In this document: one piece after another, positions 22,595 to 35,092 of the stretch
Numbering within the stretch: position 1 is the first letter of the stretch
Layout: the number at the start of each line of letters is the position of its first letter
Source of the DNA: Helicostylum pulchrum
Taxonomy: Eukaryota; Mucoromycota; Mucoromycetes; Mucorales; Mucoraceae
NCBI GenBank assembly: GCA_025677825.1
Contig: JAIXMO010000079.1
Coordinates: 1-64,000, forward strand
Length of the DNA: 64,000 nt
Reading direction: 5' to 3'
The notes under the pieces: model-generated
Told to the model about the DNA's origin: nothing
The model's input: only the letters and a program-made list of their open reading frames with translations
Database searches by the model: none
Position numbers and translations under genes: made by a program

Positions 22595-22744
22595 TGATTT
22601 GTTTTAGGTAAGAAAGTAGATCTTGTAAACTTTTTTTTTTTTCCTTTCTTTTTATTTTAAACAAGTCACTTGGCGGAAAGTGAATAAACCTGTATAAAAT
22701 CCATGGGGAAATATTTCTTTTTTCCTTTGGCTTTCCTTCAGAGC
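22595..22744. promoter_or_regulatory. Upstream region of RRP41
   Basis: Short gap between the RRP41 start codon and the start of remnant coding sequence on the same strand. It carries T-runs around 22631-22650. Any 5' UTR and promoter of RRP41 must begin here or extend into the remnant. Confidence 0.4.
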
Positions 22745-23806
22745 AACAATGCTTCCATCTAAGTATGTTGCCTGAAGGAGGGTCTTTTATTGGCACAGTG
22801 TACCCCTATCTGGTCAACGGAATCACCATTTTCTGGGACCAGACTGGCTTCCACCTTCCTGTTAATCAAAGCAATTTGAGAACAGACAGAAGCCTTTTTA
22901 CATACATTCATAGTTAGCTTTTTATCTTTTTTAAATAATAAAAAATACATTATCTTATTTATTGGTCATGTGTAATAGTAATAATTGTGAATATTAAGAT
23001 TAGTTTCATAAAAAAAAAGGCAGTACTATTGAATGAGAATAAATAAAGAGAGGGTCTCATGGCATACTTATAATATACAGTTCTTTTGGAAGCGCTTAAC
23101 CACCTGAAGATTGAGTTTTTTCAACTCATCTTTGAATTTTCCTTTGGTTATGCTGAGGTTCTCCCACAATCAAACGTGTCATTTCATCTCCAGCTACAGC
23201 AGCAGCTTCAAGTTTTTTTAATGACTTTAGCACTGTTTCGTCGTACGCATTTGATTTGACGTGTGTAGCTAAAGCGTCAAAGGATACTTTGGCATCATCC
23301 TTTAAACTGTACGATTTATTATTTGCTATAAATCTCAATGCTATTGACATTTTTTCTTCAGCTGTAGATCTAGTTGCAAAGCACCGCAAGACCATCGATG
23401 CTAGTACATGCATCACATTTGAGTTACTTACAACTCCTGTTGAAAAGAAAAAAAACTGATAAATATCCGTGATAAAATAGAGAAAAAGTAATAAAATACA
23501 TCACGCTTGTTTGGATTGACCGTGCAAATAGAACGGTATATCAAGAATTCCCTTTTAGTTTAATAAGAAAGAAGTATATCCCGAGCATTCACTTGTTTTC
23601 TTTGGGTCATTGATCGTGCCGTTTTTTTTACCAAGTACAACCATAATTTCTGACGCATTATCCATTCTACCGGGGAACAAGAGCCAATAAGGTTTAGCGA
23701 TCGGCCAATCGCTGGAATTGGGGTTTTTCTCTTGGCATAAACAAACAGAAGATAAAAATTGGGGTTTTATTTTTTTTTTAAAAAAAAAAGCTCTTTTTAT
23801 CACCAA
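22745..23806 (-). pseudogene. Remnant or mis-spliced minus-strand gene, unrecognised
   Basis: Three minus-strand open blocks have protein-like composition: 23580-23740 (SDWPIAKPYWLLFPGRMDNA), 23090-23450 (SIALRFIANNKSYSLKDDAK, then THVKSNAYDETVLKSLKKLE) and 22760-22910. The 23126-23416 frame ends in HNQRKIQR, but a shift at about 23160 continues sensibly as ENLSITKGKFKDELKKLNLQ to a stop near 23070. Exon joins can be imagined (acceptor CAACAG at about 23443), but none gives a clean protein. I recognise no family. It could be a decayed gene, a gene with introns I have misplaced, or a transposon fragment. Confidence 0.35.
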
Positions 23807-23810
23807 AATT

Positions 23811-24534
23811 CAAACATTTTCTTTTTAATATATAACACTAGTTTTTAACAGAACGAATAAAAGGCCAAGTGCCCTACTATCACCAATTTTAATTAAAATC
23901 TGTTATCTGATGAATGGGTAAAACGGGTGCGAGGGTTTGTACTACAAATACACGGAACTTATACGTCATTACCAAAATAGAATAATATGGCTATCAATCC
24001 ACCAATTGGGATGACATGAAAGGTGTGAAATAGATATAAATTGTATCATTAATTCATCATGGGCAATTACAAAGGCTACTTATTCTTCTTTCTTTTCTTC
24101 TTTGACTTTATATCCTTTGGTGTATAAAGACCAGCTCTTTGAGTTTTTAAGCGGATACATTTTTTAATTTTAAAATTCCAAAAAAAAGCAACACGGATAA
24201 TCTGTCTGTTTGTGCGACTAAAAAAAGAGATTTTTTTTGCAATTCGTTTCCTTCTACAAAAAAAAAAAATCAATTGCACCACAGCCAAGAAGAAGAAGAA
24301 GAAGAAGAAGAAGAAGAAGAAGAAAAAAGGAACGAGGAGAGAAAAACAATGATGGTTCCGGATGCATTAAAAAAAACAGCCTGTTTAGGGTAGGTGATTT
24401 TAGTATTGGCCATCAGCCCGTACATGGTCGGGGAAAAGGGGTGGTGAATTGAAACATAATGAATTGATAAAAACATATTTTTTCTTCCCTTTATCCTTTT
24501 CTCTCTTTTTTTTTTCAATTAAAAAAAAAAAAAA
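23811..24534. other. Intergenic region with a GAA microsatellite
   Basis: AT-rich gap before a plus-strand gene. A purine microsatellite of about 12 GAA units lies at 24290-24325. The last bases before the downstream ATG are an A-run. The Ser- and Arg-rich open frames here are translations of the microsatellite. Confidence 0.6.
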
Positions 24535-25728
24535 ATGGGCATATTTTCGAATTTGTTTGGCTCAAAGAAAGCCTATACAAGACTACCAAGTCCAACGATG
24601 TTTATAAGGCCAAAGCGTTGGAGAGCAATAACTATTCTTAAATACTCAATCTTTATCACCACAATTATCATCATCACCTTCTTTGCTGTTTGTCAGCTTC
24701 AGTTGAACGTACGAGTCTATTTACGTAATTGGATTTCTCATGCCGATGATGCTTACTATAAACCTCTGGCAGGATGCTTTGATAGTTTACCAGAGGATAG
24801 TCCATACTTGAATGGCGTAAACCGGTATACGTATGACGTTGCTCCAGGTATTAGTTTAATGGAAGATTACGATTGTTATGATTTCGCTGCCACTATAAAA
24901 GCAAAGACCAAACTAGAACATCCCATTTCAAAACAAAAGACAGTATATCATGCTTACTGGCGTTCAGATTTAGCTCCTGTGGGTTCTAAACAATTAGCTA
25001 CATTACGATCCTTCTTCGCTACACAAAATCCAAACAATACCGTCATTTACCTCTGGTCAAATGGTGATTTATCTTCTTCTCCTGTTATTCAAGAAATCAA
25101 AAAGCATGTAGGCGATAGATTGGTAACAAAGGTATATGTTCCTCATGAGTTAGCAAAAGGGTCGCCAATGGAAGCCTCTCCTCACTTGGATTTCAAAGAT
25201 GACAGTGGGTATTTAGATGGTGATTTAGTTCGACTTTTAGCAATTTACCGGTATGGTGGTATGTGGTTTGATATGGATTCGTTATTCATCAGAGATATGG
25301 CACCCCTTTTAGAGCATGAGTGGTTATCTCAATGGGATTGCTTTTTACCAAACGGATTTCCTTTTAACGGTGCTTTTATGCGGTTCCATCGTAAGTCACC
25401 TTACCTGTGTGAAATGCTTTCAGAGTTAGCTTCTGGTCCATTACCTCGAAAAGATTCAATTGATTGGGGAGGATACATGTATTATCGTATTTACCGTAGA
25501 CTATTACACCACGGTGTTCGACCTTGGGCAGTATTACCTTGGTGCTTTACTGATTCCATGGTATGTTCACCCAAGAACTCGATGCCAAACGCTTTTATTG
25601 AAGCCGATTTCGATAAAGAAAGATTATTACAAACCTTTGCTTATCATTGGCACAACCAATGGAAAAAAGAACCTGGATCATTATTTAAATTTTTAGAAGA
25701 AAGACATAAAAACGTAACTGGATGGTAA
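24535..25728 (+). CDS. Type II membrane glycosyltransferase, GT32-like (DXD)
   Basis: A single-exon, 397-residue protein. A short basic cytoplasmic tail is followed by one membrane anchor (ILKYSIFITTIIIITFFAVC, residues ~40-60) and a lumenal catalytic domain. The diagnostic segment LAIYRYGGMWFDMDSLF holds the DXD motif (Asp246-x-Asp248) that binds the metal and nucleotide sugar. VYHAYWRSDLAP and the Asn-rich VIYLWSNGD fit the GT32/OCH1-type alpha-glycosyltransferase fold. A likely role is sugar transfer in Golgi mannan or cell-wall glycan assembly, but the sugar and linkage cannot be told from sequence. The ATG follows an A14-type run immediately upstream, and no earlier in-frame Met is available. 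Confidence 0.82.
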   Translation: MGIFSNLFGSKKAYTRLPSPTMFIRPKRWRAITILKYSIFITTIIIITFFAVCQLQLNVRVYLRNWISHADDAYYKPLAGCFDSLPEDSPYLNGVNRYTYDVAPGISLMEDYDCYDFAATIKAKTKLEHPISKQKTVYHAYWRSDLAPVGSKQLATLRSFFATQNPNNTVIYLWSNGDLSSSPVIQEIKKHVGDRLVTKVYVPHELAKGSPMEASPHLDFKDDSGYLDGDLVRLLAIYRYGGMWFDMDSLFIRDMAPLLEHEWLSQWDCFLPNGFPFNGAFMRFHRKSPYLCEMLSELASGPLPRKDSIDWGGYMYYRIYRRLLHHGVRPWAVLPWCFTDSMVCSPKNSMPNAFIEADFDKERLLQTFAYHWHNQWKKEPGSLFKFLEERHKNVTGW

Positions 25729-27269
25729 TCTCTCACTTGTTTATACGCCCCTCATCACTTTTTTTTTTTATTCCCTCCTCCTTTACTTAACCCCCTTTTT
25801 TTCTATACACATATAAATAAATATTTAATGCTATTTTATCACATCTTCATTCCACACGCTGCATCTCCGACAACAAACAAACTTTTTTTTTTTGAAACGT
25901 GATGTATTTTTTTTCATGCGTGGAAAACCACTCTCTGAAAAAAATCCTATTGTAAGCGCACCCAGGTGCACAAACATTCTGTATTTAAGCAAAGTATCCA
26001 CAGAGTAAAAAAAAAAAAGTGCCGCATGATATTCCTTAAAAGAAACCCAAAACTACTTCTTTTGTTAAATGACGTAAAAGCCTAGTGTACTAAAGACGCG
26101 ATTTTACTCTTTAAAATAAACGTATCTCTATGTTATAGTGCAGCTTTCTGCTTAAAACCAAAACAATAATCAAAAGATTTAGGGTCCAAAGTCAATCCCA
26201 ACATTAATTGATAGTCCCTCTTGACGTTTACTGTTTTTTTTTTAAAAAAAAGCATTAGACACTGTTTTTCCATTTTTTTCTGGCTGCTAACGTAAAGATG
26301 CGCTAGCTCTTATTGTCCAATATATTTACGGAAGAGTTTTTGCACTGCAAAAGAAACAATTGATCTTTTTTTTTTTTTTTTTTTTTTTCACTACAAGCTT
26401 GTTTCAAGATTTAGTGTAACGTTTCTTTGTTTACTTGTCAGCATTATTTTTGAGATTGTTCTTAATACCTTTTGTCTACTTTGTGTCGATCATTATAAAA
26501 AAAAAGATATGGTTACTCGTATAATCTATTACTTTCCTGCTGTAAAACATTACTTCATTCAAAAAAAACACGAGTCAAATAGTTCATTCCATTTTTCTTT
26601 TAGATACCTACCCGACTTTCACGTCCAAGACCCAGTCCCCAAAAACGTTTCGCCGACTTTCCCCTTGCTTCCGTAAATAAGAAAATCAATAAATAAACTG
26701 TTTATAAGTATACAAAAGAGAGTAATTTTAAAACCACATTTTTTTTCTTATGAATTGTCTGTTAGTCTCTAAATTGTAGTGCTTTTAAAGTGAAAATAAA
26801 AACCAGAAACTCCGGTATCCCAAATGAAGAAAATAGCCCTTCCTTTCATCAACATAAACATGCGAGAAAACCTGTATAAACCCGGGAAGATCCAGTAAAT
26901 AATGTGATTTCAGAACATGAAAAAAAAAAAAAAAAACGGCTTGTCGAATGAAGAATTGAGTATGTGCTATATACGCTTTACTTCATCAAAGATCTCTAAT
27001 ACACTTATTGAGTGCGAAATGATTACAAAAATCTCAGCTACATGTAGTTACAGTAACTGCTCATACTAAATACTTTATAAAGAACGAATATATTTCTATA
27101 AACCATATTTGTATACAAAGATAAAATTTATTTTTCTGGGAACGGAATTGAGTTCACTCTTGTCATACAATTGTGTACCCCACTTAATAAAGAGAGGGTA
27201 CCAAGAGCAGAATCGATTTTTTTTCTTTTCTTTCTTCTTTATACTCAACTTACATTAGTTCTTCAAAAA
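25729..27269. other. Intergenic region, 1.5 kb, no gene seen
   Basis: AT-rich, with a T-run at about 26366-26388 and a T-run/A-run dyad at about 26234-26250. No open frame with protein-like composition was found on either strand. It contains the 3' end of the glycosyltransferase gene and the promoter of the P450 gene. Confidence 0.5.
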
Positions 27270-29192
27270 ATGGACCGAATCAATACCTTTATCGATTCGT
27301 TGCCTCGTCAACTTGAACGAGACCATATTGTACCTATTGTTAGTATCGCCGCCGCCACCACTCTCTTATTCTCTACCTACAAGCTCTTCTCCAACCGAAA
27401 CCACAAGGGTTTAACCAAGATCCCAGTTCCTCGTGGTGGATACCCTTACTTTGGCCACATGTTTTCTGTTGGCACAGACCCTAGCCGCAAGTTTGCTGAA
27501 TGGCATAAAGAATCCGGCCCAATTTTACAGATTCGTATGGGTATCCAAACCTGGGTCTTGATCGCAGACCCTGAAATCGCTCATAAAGTATTTGTTACCA
27601 ACGGTGTTCATTCCTCTCACAGGCCCCATAACACCTTCACCAATATTTACAGTCATAATGGAAGGTAAAGCATAATAATTCATCACTGACCCGTACAGAA
27701 AAAAAAAAATATTCATATCTTTTATATGTATAGAGGTATCGGCTTTTCTCCACCAGAAAAGCATTGGAGAGACGCAAGAGCTGCAGGTAAAAAAAAAAAA
27801 AAAAAGAATATAATTTGATATATACTTGATAATATTTCTTACACATCTCCCCCTTTTTTTTTTAAAAAAAAGTTATATCTATTATCACACCAAAGTATGT
27901 GGATACAAATTATATGGTACCTATTACGAGAGAAGCATCGGATTTGGCCGAGAGGCTTATCCAGTACTCTAAAAGAGAGGGAGGCGGCACCGACCCAATG
28001 ATCCATTTACACTTGAACTCTATGAACATTATTTACATGTCAGCATTTGGTAAACGTTTTGAGAGCGTTGAAGATGAAGAGTTCCGTACTGTCTCTGCGG
28101 TTGTTTTGAAACAGTTAAGTTTAGCAGGTCCTGAACACGACATGGCTAGTTTCTTTCCTATCCTGGCCATTGTCGAATACCTTACCGGAAAAACCAAGAA
28201 AATGAACGACTTTATCAACAACGAACGTGATCCTCTCTTTAAATCTCTTATTACCGAAGCGCTTCGTAGAGAAGACACAAACTTAGCTCAAGAACTTGAA
28301 AAATTTGATTTTGATGATAAGGCCAAGTTGGTCATCATGAGTAAGATAATTGTATAACATTAACAAGAAAAAAACAAAACGCTAATTATAAAAATTTAAA
28401 GGCGACTTAATTGCTGCTGGTACAGATACCATTTCTGTCACACTTTGCTGGGTCTTTGCCATCATGTGTAATTATCCTCAAGTCCAAAAGAGAGCTGCTG
28501 CTGAAATCGATCACTTTGTTAGCTTGTACCATCGTCTTCCTCTTTTCTCCGAAAGAAACAGCCTTCCTTATTGTATATCCATGCTTAAAGAATGTATGAG
28601 ATTTAAACCTACCACTCCATTTGGTTTACCTCACCAAGCAGACCAAGACAGTAAAGTTTCTATTGAACTCTCACTTACGAAAAAAAAAAAAAAAAAAAAC
28701 TAATTTTTTTTTTCTTCTTTAGTTATTGTTGACAATTATCTTATTCCTAAAGGTGCAACCCTCGTTTCTTGCATGGAAAGTATGCACATGAACCCTAAAG
28801 TTTACGACGAACCCGAAAGATTTTGTGCAGAAAGATTCAGTGATAACCTTCAACTTATGGATACTGCCGCAAAGGGTAAATTAGAAGGACGTGATCATTA
28901 CAACTTTGGATGGGGAAGGTAATACAAATCATGGTAGTGGGGGAGTACAAAGGAAAAACAAACTAAATTTTTCTTTTTACTGTTTAGACGCATGTGCGCA
29001 GGTATCTACATGGCCGAGGCTGAACTTTTTGTTTCTTTTGTCAATGTAATTGCTAGATGTAGCATTGAACCCGTAGTCGATAGTACCGGAAAAGAGCATT
29101 TCCCTAATATCGAACAAGCAGTGAACTCGGGTATTACTTTGACTCCTGAGTCTTATAAGGTCAACTTTGTTGAACGTACCCCAGACCTTTAA
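27270..29192 (+). CDS. Cytochrome P450 monooxygenase
   Basis: Six exons (27270-27664, 27734-27786, 27873-28340, 28402-28650, 28723-28918, 28988-29192) give 521 residues. An N-terminal membrane anchor (IVPIVSIAAATTLLFSTYKL) precedes a proline-rich hinge (IPVPRGGYPYFGH). Family motifs follow in order: the I-helix AGTDTIS, ExxR in LKECMRFKP, the PERF-type PERFCAERF, and the haem loop FGWGRRMCAG, whose Cys is the iron ligand. An intron interrupts the haem loop between its two Arg codons. P450s of this general type are membrane-bound in the ER and need a reductase. Substrate is unknown. It may belong to a Mucorales-expanded CYP family such as CYP509, but I cannot verify that. Confidence 0.9.
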
Positions 29193-29959
29193 ATTTTTTT
29201 TTTTATACAACAATAAAAGTGTAGAATCGTTTAACTGTTAAAATTCTAGTGCAATTGTAAAATTTATGAGCTACGTAGGACGACAAATCAAGCAGTTAGT
29301 TCCCTCTGACAAAGAAAGTAACGATAGGGATACTGAGAAATAACAACGAAAAAAAAAAAAAGTGGCACTATAGTAAAATTTAACCGCATCTCACACGGAT
29401 CGAGCTCTAGAATATACAAAAAAGTTAACTACTCTACTACCCTGATAATATACTTGAGGATTGGGGGATGACCATATGTGCATAAAGTTGTATAAGAGAT
29501 ATAGTTGTTTAATCGCTCGGACATACAGACTAATTAAAGCAAGTACTACTTTATGATCGAAACAGGCAAAAATAGGATCAACCGACTCGTTTTTGAGCAC
29601 GTTCTTTTTTTTAGTTACATGCATTTAAAATCGATTCTCTACTTTTGTCTCCCCCAAAAAAAAAAAAAAAATTCCAATGCATATAGACTTTTAAAGAAAT
29701 TAGTTTCAAAAGTCATGTGGTAGACAAAAGGTAATAATGTGATGCCAATATTTTGACGAGTTTAAACAATATAGGTTCGGGTTCTCTCTCATGCATAACT
29801 TGTTTTCCAAAAACAGCTTTTTACTCGTTCGAACACGAAACATAAAATCGCGTTCACGCGTCTTTGTGACGTTCACTTTTTTTTTGTAACCCACAAAAAA
29901 TCCAAAAAATAAAAAAACCCTCCCTCTGTTGTCCATATACACAACCACAAAAAAAAAGT
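29193..29959. other. Intergenic region between P450 and condensin gene
   Basis: AT-rich, with A-runs at about 29349-29361 and 29657-29671. No supported gene. The minus-strand open frames at 29391-29624 and 29706-30077 are short and hydrophobic; the second overlaps the YCG1 start, and both are rejected. Confidence 0.5.
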
Positions 29960-32900
29960 ATGACCGTAAAGAACTCGACAAAACAAACACCAAAGAAAAA
30001 AGCTCAAAGCAACATTCTAGAGCAATCCAAGCTAACAAAAGCATCAGCGCTTTCTTCTTTAAAAACCATCGTACCACAAATATTTATGGATGCGCAGAGA
30101 CCCAATGAACATTTAAGAAGTGATTCCATTCGTTTACGAGACGTTCAATTAGCATGCTGTCTGAACTCGCCACGTTTAATTGGTGAATTGGAAGATATTG
30201 ACTATGAAGGTGAAGCTCTCTTTATAAAAGAAGTCTTTCGCAACATAAATAAAATATTACCCATTCGAAAGAAGGAACCTCACGCCGATCGTATTGTAAG
30301 ATTCATTGCTGGTTTCTTGCAATATAATCAACAAAAAGGTAAAGGGCTGGAAGAGACGTTATAAAAGAAAAACAACGATATTGAAAAAAAAGTCTTTTTT
30401 TAGATGGAATCGCTAAAGACGAATTCGTAAAACTTAAAAGACGTAACGCCAAGTTGGAAGCGAAAAAAAAAGCCAGGGCCGAAACCCAAACAGACATAGA
30501 CGACGATCCAATGAGCGAAGTTGAGGAAGAAGAAGAAGAAGAAGAAGAAGAAGACGAGGCTGAAGAGGAAGAAAACAAAGACGAGGACGGCAGTATGGAA
30601 GAAGATGATGATGAGGATGATGAAGAAACTATCAGTTCCAGATTTGTAGGAAGTCTTTTAAGACATTTATTAAAAGGATTCACTGCTAAAGGAATCTTCG
30701 TTCGTACACGATGCTGTCAAATCATTGCGCTTAGTATTAGTTCAATGGGAGAGATTGAGTAAGTAACAACAACTTCTTTCGTGATAAATTGTTGTACTAA
30801 GTAATACAATTTTTTTTATATAGTGAAGATCTTTATCAAGATTTGAGAACCGCTTTGTTTGACCGTATTATAGATAAGGAGGCTTCTGTTAGAATCCAAG
30901 CAGCCACTACACTTTGTCGTTTACAAAGCGCCGATGCAGATGTTGATCAAACAGACGGTAAAACCATTCTTCAAAAATTAATGTGGTGCTTACAGAACGA
31001 TCCAAGCTCGTAAGTAGAAAATATATCGCTACTATATCTATTTATTTACTTTTTTTTTGAATTACAGCGAAGTACGTCGAGTTATTTTATTCAATATCGA
31101 TCCTATAGCAGAAACATTACCATATATTGTGGAGCGAGCAAGGGACGTAGACGCTATCAACCGTAGAGTTGTTTACTTGAAGCCATTATCCGACATGCCA
31201 GATTTCCGCATGCTCAGCTTCGAAGAAAGAAACCAAATATTAAAGTGGGGTTTACACGACCGTAACCCACTTGTAAAAAAGGCAGTGTCTAAAATGTTGT
31301 CTGAAAAATGGATCAGCCATGCCAACAATAACCTAATTGAATTCTTGGAGCGTTTAGATATCATGAAGCCTGAAGTTACCGAGATTGCAGAATCCGTATT
31401 AGACGCATTTTTTACTGCAAGAATGGATATTGTAAACGATATTTCGTTTGATGGTAAAAACGTAATAAATCATTTGTTTAATGAAAATAATACTAAAATA
31501 TTTCATGTAGCTGAATTTTGGAATAACTTGACTCCAGAAAGTGCATTTTTAGCTAAAGTACTGATTAAATTCCTTCAAAAGGACCACACACTCGACGAAA
31601 GACTAGATTCCATTTTACCCGAAGTAACTCGACACGCATTTAATTTAAAATACTATAACGATTTATACCGCTCACCCACACAAAACGCCCAAGATTATGA
31701 ATTCATCACAACCCAAATGTTGGAAACTGCCATGTGTTTAGACTACGCTGATGAAGTCGGCAGAAGAAAGATGTTTGAGTTGTTACGTGATATATTAAAA
31801 TCCTGTGAATTATCCGAAGACCACCTTTCCAAAATCGTTCGCATCTTTCGCTTAATTTCTCTCAACGAACGTGATTTTACAAGAACCATTATTGAAATCA
31901 TATTTGATATTCAGGAGCAACTTAACAACCCTGATGAATTAGGCGAGACTCCTCCTGCAAAGAAAACAAGACTCGAAGATTCATTTGCATCTAGTTTGGA
32001 GATATCTGACTCTACTACTACCGACGTTACTGATCCAACAGATATAGGTGATTTAGTCATTCGACTTCGATGTCTTAGTATTTGTAAACGTATGCTCGAA
32101 AACAGTCAAGAGGTAGATATTATAATAATAATTATCATTTTTGATACTAATATTCCCCTCTATCCTAGTCTCTTACTGAAAATTCCAACTTGTACGGTTT
32201 ATTAAACGATTTAATTGTTCCTGCAGTTCAAAACTCAGATGTCGTATTACGCGAAGAGGGATTACATTGTCTTGGTTTATGCTGTACACTGGATAAGACA
32301 CTTGCTCAGCACAATGTAGCTCTGTTCATTCAATGTATTAAAAATGGTCACGAGGGTATATTGAAAAAGGCAATTGTCGTTTTATTTGATTTAATGATGA
32401 CATATGGTGTTCAAAACTTAACCGTTCAAATTCAAAATGTAAGTTCGTAATTATGAACCAAATTTTTTTTTTTTGTACCTTTAAAAAACTCAAACCCACG
32501 TGATTTTCTTTAGAGTGATGAAATTAGAGAAGTGTTTGAGTTTTGTATTGATCACGATACTCTAGAAATCCAAACTACCACAACTGAAGGTTTAGCTAAA
32601 CTTATGCTTGCCAAGCGATTCCAAGACGACGAAGTAAACTATTCTAAAACAAAATACTATTTTTAAAAAAAAAGGAAGCTAAACTAGAAATTTCTTTTTA
32701 TAGATTTTACGACTAATGATACTTTTATACTTCTTTCCAGTAACTGATGAAGACAATAACAAGGTTCAACAATGCTTGACGTACTTCTTCCCAGCCTATA
32801 GTTATTCCTCAGCCGACCATCAAATCTCATTATCAAATGTTACTATTCTCGCTTTAGAAGAGCTCTGTAATACATATAGTGACCTAAAACCAGATGAGAT

Positions 32901-33529
32901 CATGGTAAATCCTATGCAAATATCTGATATGTTAGCTGATTGGACTGATCCACGTAAACTCGCAAAGTAAGAAAAAAAAAATCTAAACATAATTAGGTAA
33001 TTGTGGAATACTAATATTACACAGATTACATTTAAATGATGTTACAATAGATGACGAGATAAAAACTAATGTACATGGTCGCCTTGCAATTGAAGCGTTG
33101 AATATCATTTATAATGAACCAGCTGGCTTAAAGAGAAAGACCATGTGTCATTTCATACTAAGACTTTATTTGGAAAAGCTAGATACATCTCAACTCGCTG
33201 AAATCAAAAGATTAATGCATGCCATTAATATTGTAAGTAACAAAAAGCTCTAGACATATTTCATTGTACTCACATCACAAAAATAGGAGCGCCCTATTAA
33301 AGAAGTATTAACCCGTAATGCATTTACAAAGTTACTAAATATCATTGAATCTAATATCGAGGAGTATAACCAAGAAAACGGGTTAGATCCAAATCCAGAG
33401 ACAGAAAAGGAAGAAACTGAACAGGAAGAAGGTGCTGACAACGAAGATAATATTGAAAAGGAGGGTAGTGAAAAGGAGGACAGTGAAAAAGATGAAGATG
33501 AAGATATTGAAAAGGAAGCTGATATATAA
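29960..33529 (+). CDS. YCG1: Condensin complex subunit 3 (Ycg1 / CAP-G)
   Basis: Nine exons in consistent phase (29960-30338, 30404-30758, 30824-31009, 31068-32112, 32169-32438, 32514-32633, 32704-32966, 33025-33232, 33287-33529) give 1022 residues. It is an all-helical HEAT-repeat protein. Recognisable CAP-G segments include NEHLRSDSIRLRD, VGSLLRHLLKGFTAKGIFVR, RALFDRIIDKE-like sequence, and VVYLKPLSDMPDFRMLSFEE. Acidic inserts sit near residues 155-190 and at the C-terminus (EKEGSEKEDSEKDEDED). Ycg1 with Brn1 forms the DNA safety-belt of condensin, needed for mitotic chromosome compaction. The length fits the family (about 1000). The acidic (GAA)n-coded stretch in exon 2 is likely length-variable. 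Confidence 0.9.
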
Positions 33530-35050
33530 TACAAAATAAACTTCTTTTTTTTTTTTGAATTTGACTAAATTAAATCATGTATTCATTTTAATTTTTCATT
33601 ATATCAAACTAAACGAGTTTTAATAGAAACCTTTACTTGCATGAAGGTAATCTCTTCCGAGACCTACAGTTTTTTTTACTCTCTCCCCTCAAAAACCGAG
33701 ATCATGGAACGCTGTATATCGGAAATCACCTGTGCATGATTTCGGAATCATGCAAATAAAGCGTAAACCGTTACTGCAACGGAAAGAAAAAATTTCGTAA
33801 CGCAAAAAAAAAATCTCTTTTTTTTATGAGTGACGACAGAATGATGAACAACCAATATATTACAGTTCGTTGAAGGCAAAAAAAAAAACGAGGAGCCCCC
33901 CCCCCCCCTCCTCCTCCTCCTCCTTCCCTTAATTGAACAAGCTACAGTGTTCACGGTACCGTGAGCATTATAAAATATATACAATTTTTTTAATAATTAG
34001 AAACATTACTACCAATTATGTATAAATGTGCTACCAAATTGTTTTGTGTGAGAATAACTTCCCACTAAAGTCAAGTGCCCTTTTTTTAACTGCATTTTCT
34101 CGCATCATTTCCATTTAATGTAGGGAAATTTTATCATAAAAAAAAGCTTCTAAGGCAGTGCTAATGCGTGTAACATGACGAATGATCATATTCTTTTATA
34201 GTATCCGTTCCACGGAACGTAAAAACAAGTACTCCGTACGACGAGTGTAGTTAAGCTTATTATTTACATAGAAGAGAACAATAATTCTACATATATGACA
34301 ACCTGCAATTAATTTTTTTAAAAAAAAGGCTGTCAAGAGAGCTATACGATAATTGTACAACCTTTAACAGATATACCAAAGGGCCGCAACCGAAGCACCG
34401 AGAGGAGAGGTCATCAAACAAGCGGCACTATTCATAGACAACATCCGATAATTATCTGTTTCAAAGATTATCGCAAAACTAAACAGCGGAATAAGTAATA
34501 ACGTCAAAAAAAGAGTGAGTTCAATTTTTTTCAAATGGTAAATTATCTTGTTTCAAGTATTCATTTCTCTAATCATGCTATTTTAATCTGGTGCTAAAAA
34601 AAAAGGGGCGCGATCACTATGTGCTAGTTATAATATATGTGCGAAGCTAAAACATGGTCTACTAATCCTTCAGGCTACAATACATGGCTCCAATTAAAAG
34701 TATAAGGGGTTTCTCAAAAGATGATGGTATGCTTTACTAGAGGAGAGTAGACCTCAATCTCTACAAGTATCTCTTATACCTTTCTCTATCTAAAACATAT
34801 ATTTTAAAAAAAAAACCTGTTTGAAACCGATGACACTGATTTTTTTTGTTTTATCACGATAAAGCAAACCTGTATCAATCACGTCGTAGTGAAATATACA
34901 CCTTTCCAAGACATATATTTTATCTCAATGTATGTCTACACACTTTTTGAAATGTCTATTCACTTGGTACGATTACTATTTATTCCGCTCAACCGAAGAA
35001 CAATGAGCAATTTTTTTTTTAAAATAGTTACAAACTATGCGCTTGAGAAA

Positions 35051-35092
<42 letters not shown>

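Noticed and set aside
24237..24518. Arg- or Ser-rich frames around 24.3 kb
   Set aside because: They are direct translations of the GAA microsatellite on each strand.
30303..30683. Ser-rich minus-strand frame of 126 codons
   Set aside because: It is the antisense of the acidic (GAA/GAT)n stretch in YCG1.
33700..33760. Possible tRNA-like segment with an inverted repeat around GAAATCACCTGTGCATGATTTC
   Set aside because: The stem is short and there are no recognisable A and B boxes or a CCA-adjacent acceptor stem.
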